In this document: positions 58,944 to 60,881 of the stretch, in pieces
Numbering within the stretch: the first letter of the stretch is position 1
Layout: the number at the start of each line of letters is the position of its first letter
DNA from: an uncultured Prevotellaceae bacterium
GTDB lineage: Bacteria; Bacteroidota; Bacteroidia; Bacteroidales; Muribaculaceae
Direction: 5' to 3'
Assembly: GCA_947165675.1 (NCBI GenBank)
Contig: CAMVBJ010000018.1
Coordinates: forward strand, 1 to 60,881
DNA length: 60,881 nucleotides
The notes under the pieces: generated by a model
What the model saw: the letters and a program-made list of their open reading frames with translations, nothing else
Database searches by the model: none
What the model was told of the DNA's origin: nothing
Made by a program: the position numbers and the translations under genes

Positions 58944-60755
58944 ATGAAGAAATTATTATCACTACTCATGGCAGCCATGCTACTGCCACTGTCAATGGGC
59001 GCTTTGACGCTCGAGCCCAACCAGAAGATCATGGGTCACTTCACTACCGATGACATCGGCCGTGGTTGGGGATTGTCACTATTGCGCGGTCAACGTCCCA
59101 TCGCAACCGATATCACGCCCGACGAGTTAGCCATCTTCCAGGGCAGTAAGATTGTAGCCTTCCGTGTAGGCCTCGCACTCTCCACGCCCGTATCACGCGT
59201 GTTCGTCATCCCTGTTGCCCCCAACGGCCAGCTGGGAGAAGAGACCGAGTGGTCTTGCAACGTGAGTGAAGTGGGATGGAACCTTATCCAACTCGAGACC
59301 CCTTACGAGGTCAACCTGCCCGATGACTACAGTCTGAGGATCGGTTTTGAGTACTACCAGGACGGCAGCAAGAAGCACATCGCTACAGCAAACGTTGGAA
59401 CCATCTATACCACCATGTGCTATTATAACGACATGTGGAAAGACTATGGCACCAACGTCTATGGCAACCTGTGCGTTCAGTGCATCGCCCAGAACGACAA
59501 CTTCCCCCGCTACATTCTCAGGGCACGCAACCTCATGTGCAAGGGGAACCTTAAGGTGGGTGATGACATCACGTTCTCGTTTGAGACATGCAACCTGGGC
59601 GCCGACCAACTCGCACCCGGCACCATCACCTATGATATTTCCATCGATGGCACTGTCGTAAAGACCATCAGTAATCCCGTTGTCGTGGGATCAGAGTACA
59701 TCACCATATCCGACGCCATCAACAGCACTGGTCTGACCGAGGGATTACACACCTTCACCGTGACTGTTGCAACCCTCAATGGTGAGCCATTAGACAAACC
59801 TGTCAGCCTGACATCTCAGTTCCGCTGCTTCACTAACGGGTTCTCTCGCCAGATGCGACTGGTAGAGCAGTTCACCTCGACAGGGTGCACGTGGTGTCCT
59901 CAAGGTACAGGCCACTTGCAAGACCTGTGCAACATGCGCGATGACATAGCATGGGTGGCAGTCCATGAGAACATGAATAATCAAGACCCCTTCAGGACGG
60001 CACAGACCGACTCTATCACCAACCTGCAAGGCATCGGAGCCTTCCCCATGGCATCATTTGATCGCTATGTAGGGCTTGAAACACCCAATGCGGTTGGAGC
60101 CGTCATTTCAACGCTGGCAGCAGAAAAGATGAGCAACTTCCTTGAGACCGTGTCCGAATTACCCTCATGGGCAACAGTCAACGTGAATAGTACGTTTGAT
60201 GCCACCGCACGCCAAGCTGTTATCACCATCAATGGCGATTTGGTCCCGAACTATGAAGACTTTATGGGCAATGACAGCAAACTGACCGTCTATATTACCG
60301 AGGATGGGCTTGTAGCACCCCAGGTGAGTGGAGGCAATGACTATGTGCACAACAACGTCCTGCGCACCGCTCTCGTCTCGGTCAAGGGTGTGGCCCTGAA
60401 GAAGTCTGGCGACAGCTACCAGAATGTGTTCACCGTCAACATTCCCACGGCATGGAAGGAAGAAAACCTCAGTGTTGTTGCCTTCATCAGCCGTCCCTTG
60501 GGCAATGCGATGACCGACATCTTTGTCACCAATGCCAACAAACGTAAACTCGGCGAGTTTGACGAGCCCAGCATCATCCCTGGTGACGTTGACGGCGACG
60601 GCAAGATCAACATCGACGATGTTACTGTCCTTATCGACATCCTGCTCAATGGCAGCGCATCGACGGCTGGAGAAGGTGCCGATGTCGACGGCGATGGCAG
60701 AGTCAACATCGATGATGTCACCGTCCTCATCGACAAGCTGCTGAGTGGCAACTAA
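58944..60755 (+). CDS. Omp28-like secreted protein with thioredoxin-type domain and C-terminal dockerin
   Basis: The protein has 603 residues with a signal peptide (LLMAAMLLPLSMGA). A beta-rich N-terminal half is followed by a thioredoxin-like part opening MRLVEQFTSTGCTWCPQG, with Cys315 and Cys318 in CTWC, then an Omp28-type C-terminal domain (DGLVAPQVSGGNDYVHNNVLR). The last 58 residues are a dockerin pair (GDVDGDGKINIDDVTVLID and DVDGDGRVNIDDVTVLID). Omp28-related proteins are surface-exposed in oral Bacteroidales; the CxxC suggests thiol chemistry or redox folding outside the cell. It is monocistronic and the leader is about 120 bases. Confidence 0.88.
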   Translation: MKKLLSLLMAAMLLPLSMGALTLEPNQKIMGHFTTDDIGRGWGLSLLRGQRPIATDITPDELAIFQGSKIVAFRVGLALSTPVSRVFVIPVAPNGQLGEETEWSCNVSEVGWNLIQLETPYEVNLPDDYSLRIGFEYYQDGSKKHIATANVGTIYTTMCYYNDMWKDYGTNVYGNLCVQCIAQNDNFPRYILRARNLMCKGNLKVGDDITFSFETCNLGADQLAPGTITYDISIDGTVVKTISNPVVVGSEYITISDAINSTGLTEGLHTFTVTVATLNGEPLDKPVSLTSQFRCFTNGFSRQMRLVEQFTSTGCTWCPQGTGHLQDLCNMRDDIAWVAVHENMNNQDPFRTAQTDSITNLQGIGAFPMASFDRYVGLETPNAVGAVISTLAAEKMSNFLETVSELPSWATVNVNSTFDATARQAVITINGDLVPNYEDFMGNDSKLTVYITEDGLVAPQVSGGNDYVHNNVLRTALVSVKGVALKKSGDSYQNVFTVNIPTAWKEENLSVVAFISRPLGNAMTDIFVTNANKRKLGEFDEPSIIPGDVDGDGKINIDDVTVLIDILLNGSASTAGEGADVDGDGRVNIDDVTVLIDKLLSGN

Positions 60756-60778
60756 TCCCCTGGTTTCAGACTATTAAA

Positions 60779-60820
60779 ATAGCGACCGCGCCACACATGG
60801 ACACGGTCGCTATCGTTTTT
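60779..60820 (+). terminator. Rho-independent terminator of the Omp28-like gene
   Basis: The stem ATAGCGACCG/CGGTCGCTAT with a 15-base loop is followed by CGTTTTT. Confidence 0.85.
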
Positions 60821-60827
60821 CTCGCGG

Positions 60828-60881
60828 TCGGGGTACCTGGATTCGAACCAGGGACCTCCTGCTCCCAAAGCAGGCGCGCTA
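60828..60881 (-). tRNA. tRNA-Pro (anticodon UGG), truncated by the window end
   Basis: On the minus strand the 3' part is visible: anticodon stem CCTGC/GCAGG with loop TTTGGGA (anticodon TGG), T-arm GGTTCGAATCC, acceptor 3' TACCCCG and discriminator A. The 5' D-arm and acceptor strand lie beyond the right edge. Confidence 0.9.

Overview
The window looks like a chromosomal segment of a gut-type Bacteroidales bacterium, probably close to Muribaculaceae or Prevotellaceae. The basis is threefold. Many genes are preceded by the Bacteroidetes promoter pattern TTG-N18-22-TAnnTTTG, with no obvious Shine-Dalgarno sites. Secreted proteins include BspA-like leucine-rich-repeat (LRR) proteins, dockerin-type calcium repeats and short C-terminal sorting-like tails. 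The core genes (rpsT between two tRNA-Glu genes, recO, ATP-type pckA, trmD, divIC-like, coaX, lptC, CNNM/HlyC) are in Bacteroidales-like company. No phage, integrase, transposase gene or CRISPR array was seen.

Layout. 1-4.6 kb: an LRR/dockerin surface protein between two near-identical terminators, then a tRNA-Glu/rpsT/tRNA-Glu operon and recO. 4.6-6.6 kb: a LemA/TPM/TPM membrane-stress-type operon. 6.7-9.9 kb: a two-gene secreted module made of a UGSC-like fusion protein and a sulfatase-modifying-factor-fold protein with dockerin repeats. 10-12.5 kb: a small orphan gene, rubrerythrin, and an AAA ATPase whose promoter is fused to 15-bp tandem repeats. 12.5-19.4 kb: a cell-surface-signalling operon (ECF sigma, short anti-sigma, STN-bearing outer-membrane barrel, two lipoproteins, two small barrels). 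19.4-29 kb: a duplicated, rearranged island with three LRR proteins, a small lipoprotein, a HEPN/MNT pair and remnants of duplications. 29-36.9 kb: an orphan kinase-like gene, pdxB carrying a palindromic insertion, an rRNA methyltransferase, an FKBP/SlyD isomerase, a GxxExxY nuclease cassette bounded by small inverted-repeat elements, and pckA. 37-43.2 kb: a glycosyltransferase, two tandem histidine acid phosphatases and an LRR/dockerin/cohesin-like protein.

43.5-52.4 kb holds the most unusual locus: six same-strand genes encoding a vWA-like lipoprotein, a four-helix membrane protein, a tubulin/FtsZ-like protein, a 1147-residue actin/Hsp70-like ATPase, a membrane-spanning linker protein and a zinc-ribbon membrane protein. 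This looks like an uncharacterised envelope-anchored machine built from two cytoskeletal-fold nucleotide-binding proteins. 52.6-58.5 kb is housekeeping (DUF4491, trmD, divIC-like, coaX, outer-membrane barrel, lptC, CNNM/HlyC). The window ends with tRNA-Asp, an Omp28-like thioredoxin-fold/dockerin protein and a partial tRNA-Pro.

One regulatory link stands out. A palindrome ACCCA(A/T)(A/T)TGGGT sits one base upstream of the -33 TTG in four promoters, those of the ECF sigma operon, the small lipoprotein and two of the LRR genes. These scattered surface genes may therefore form one regulon.
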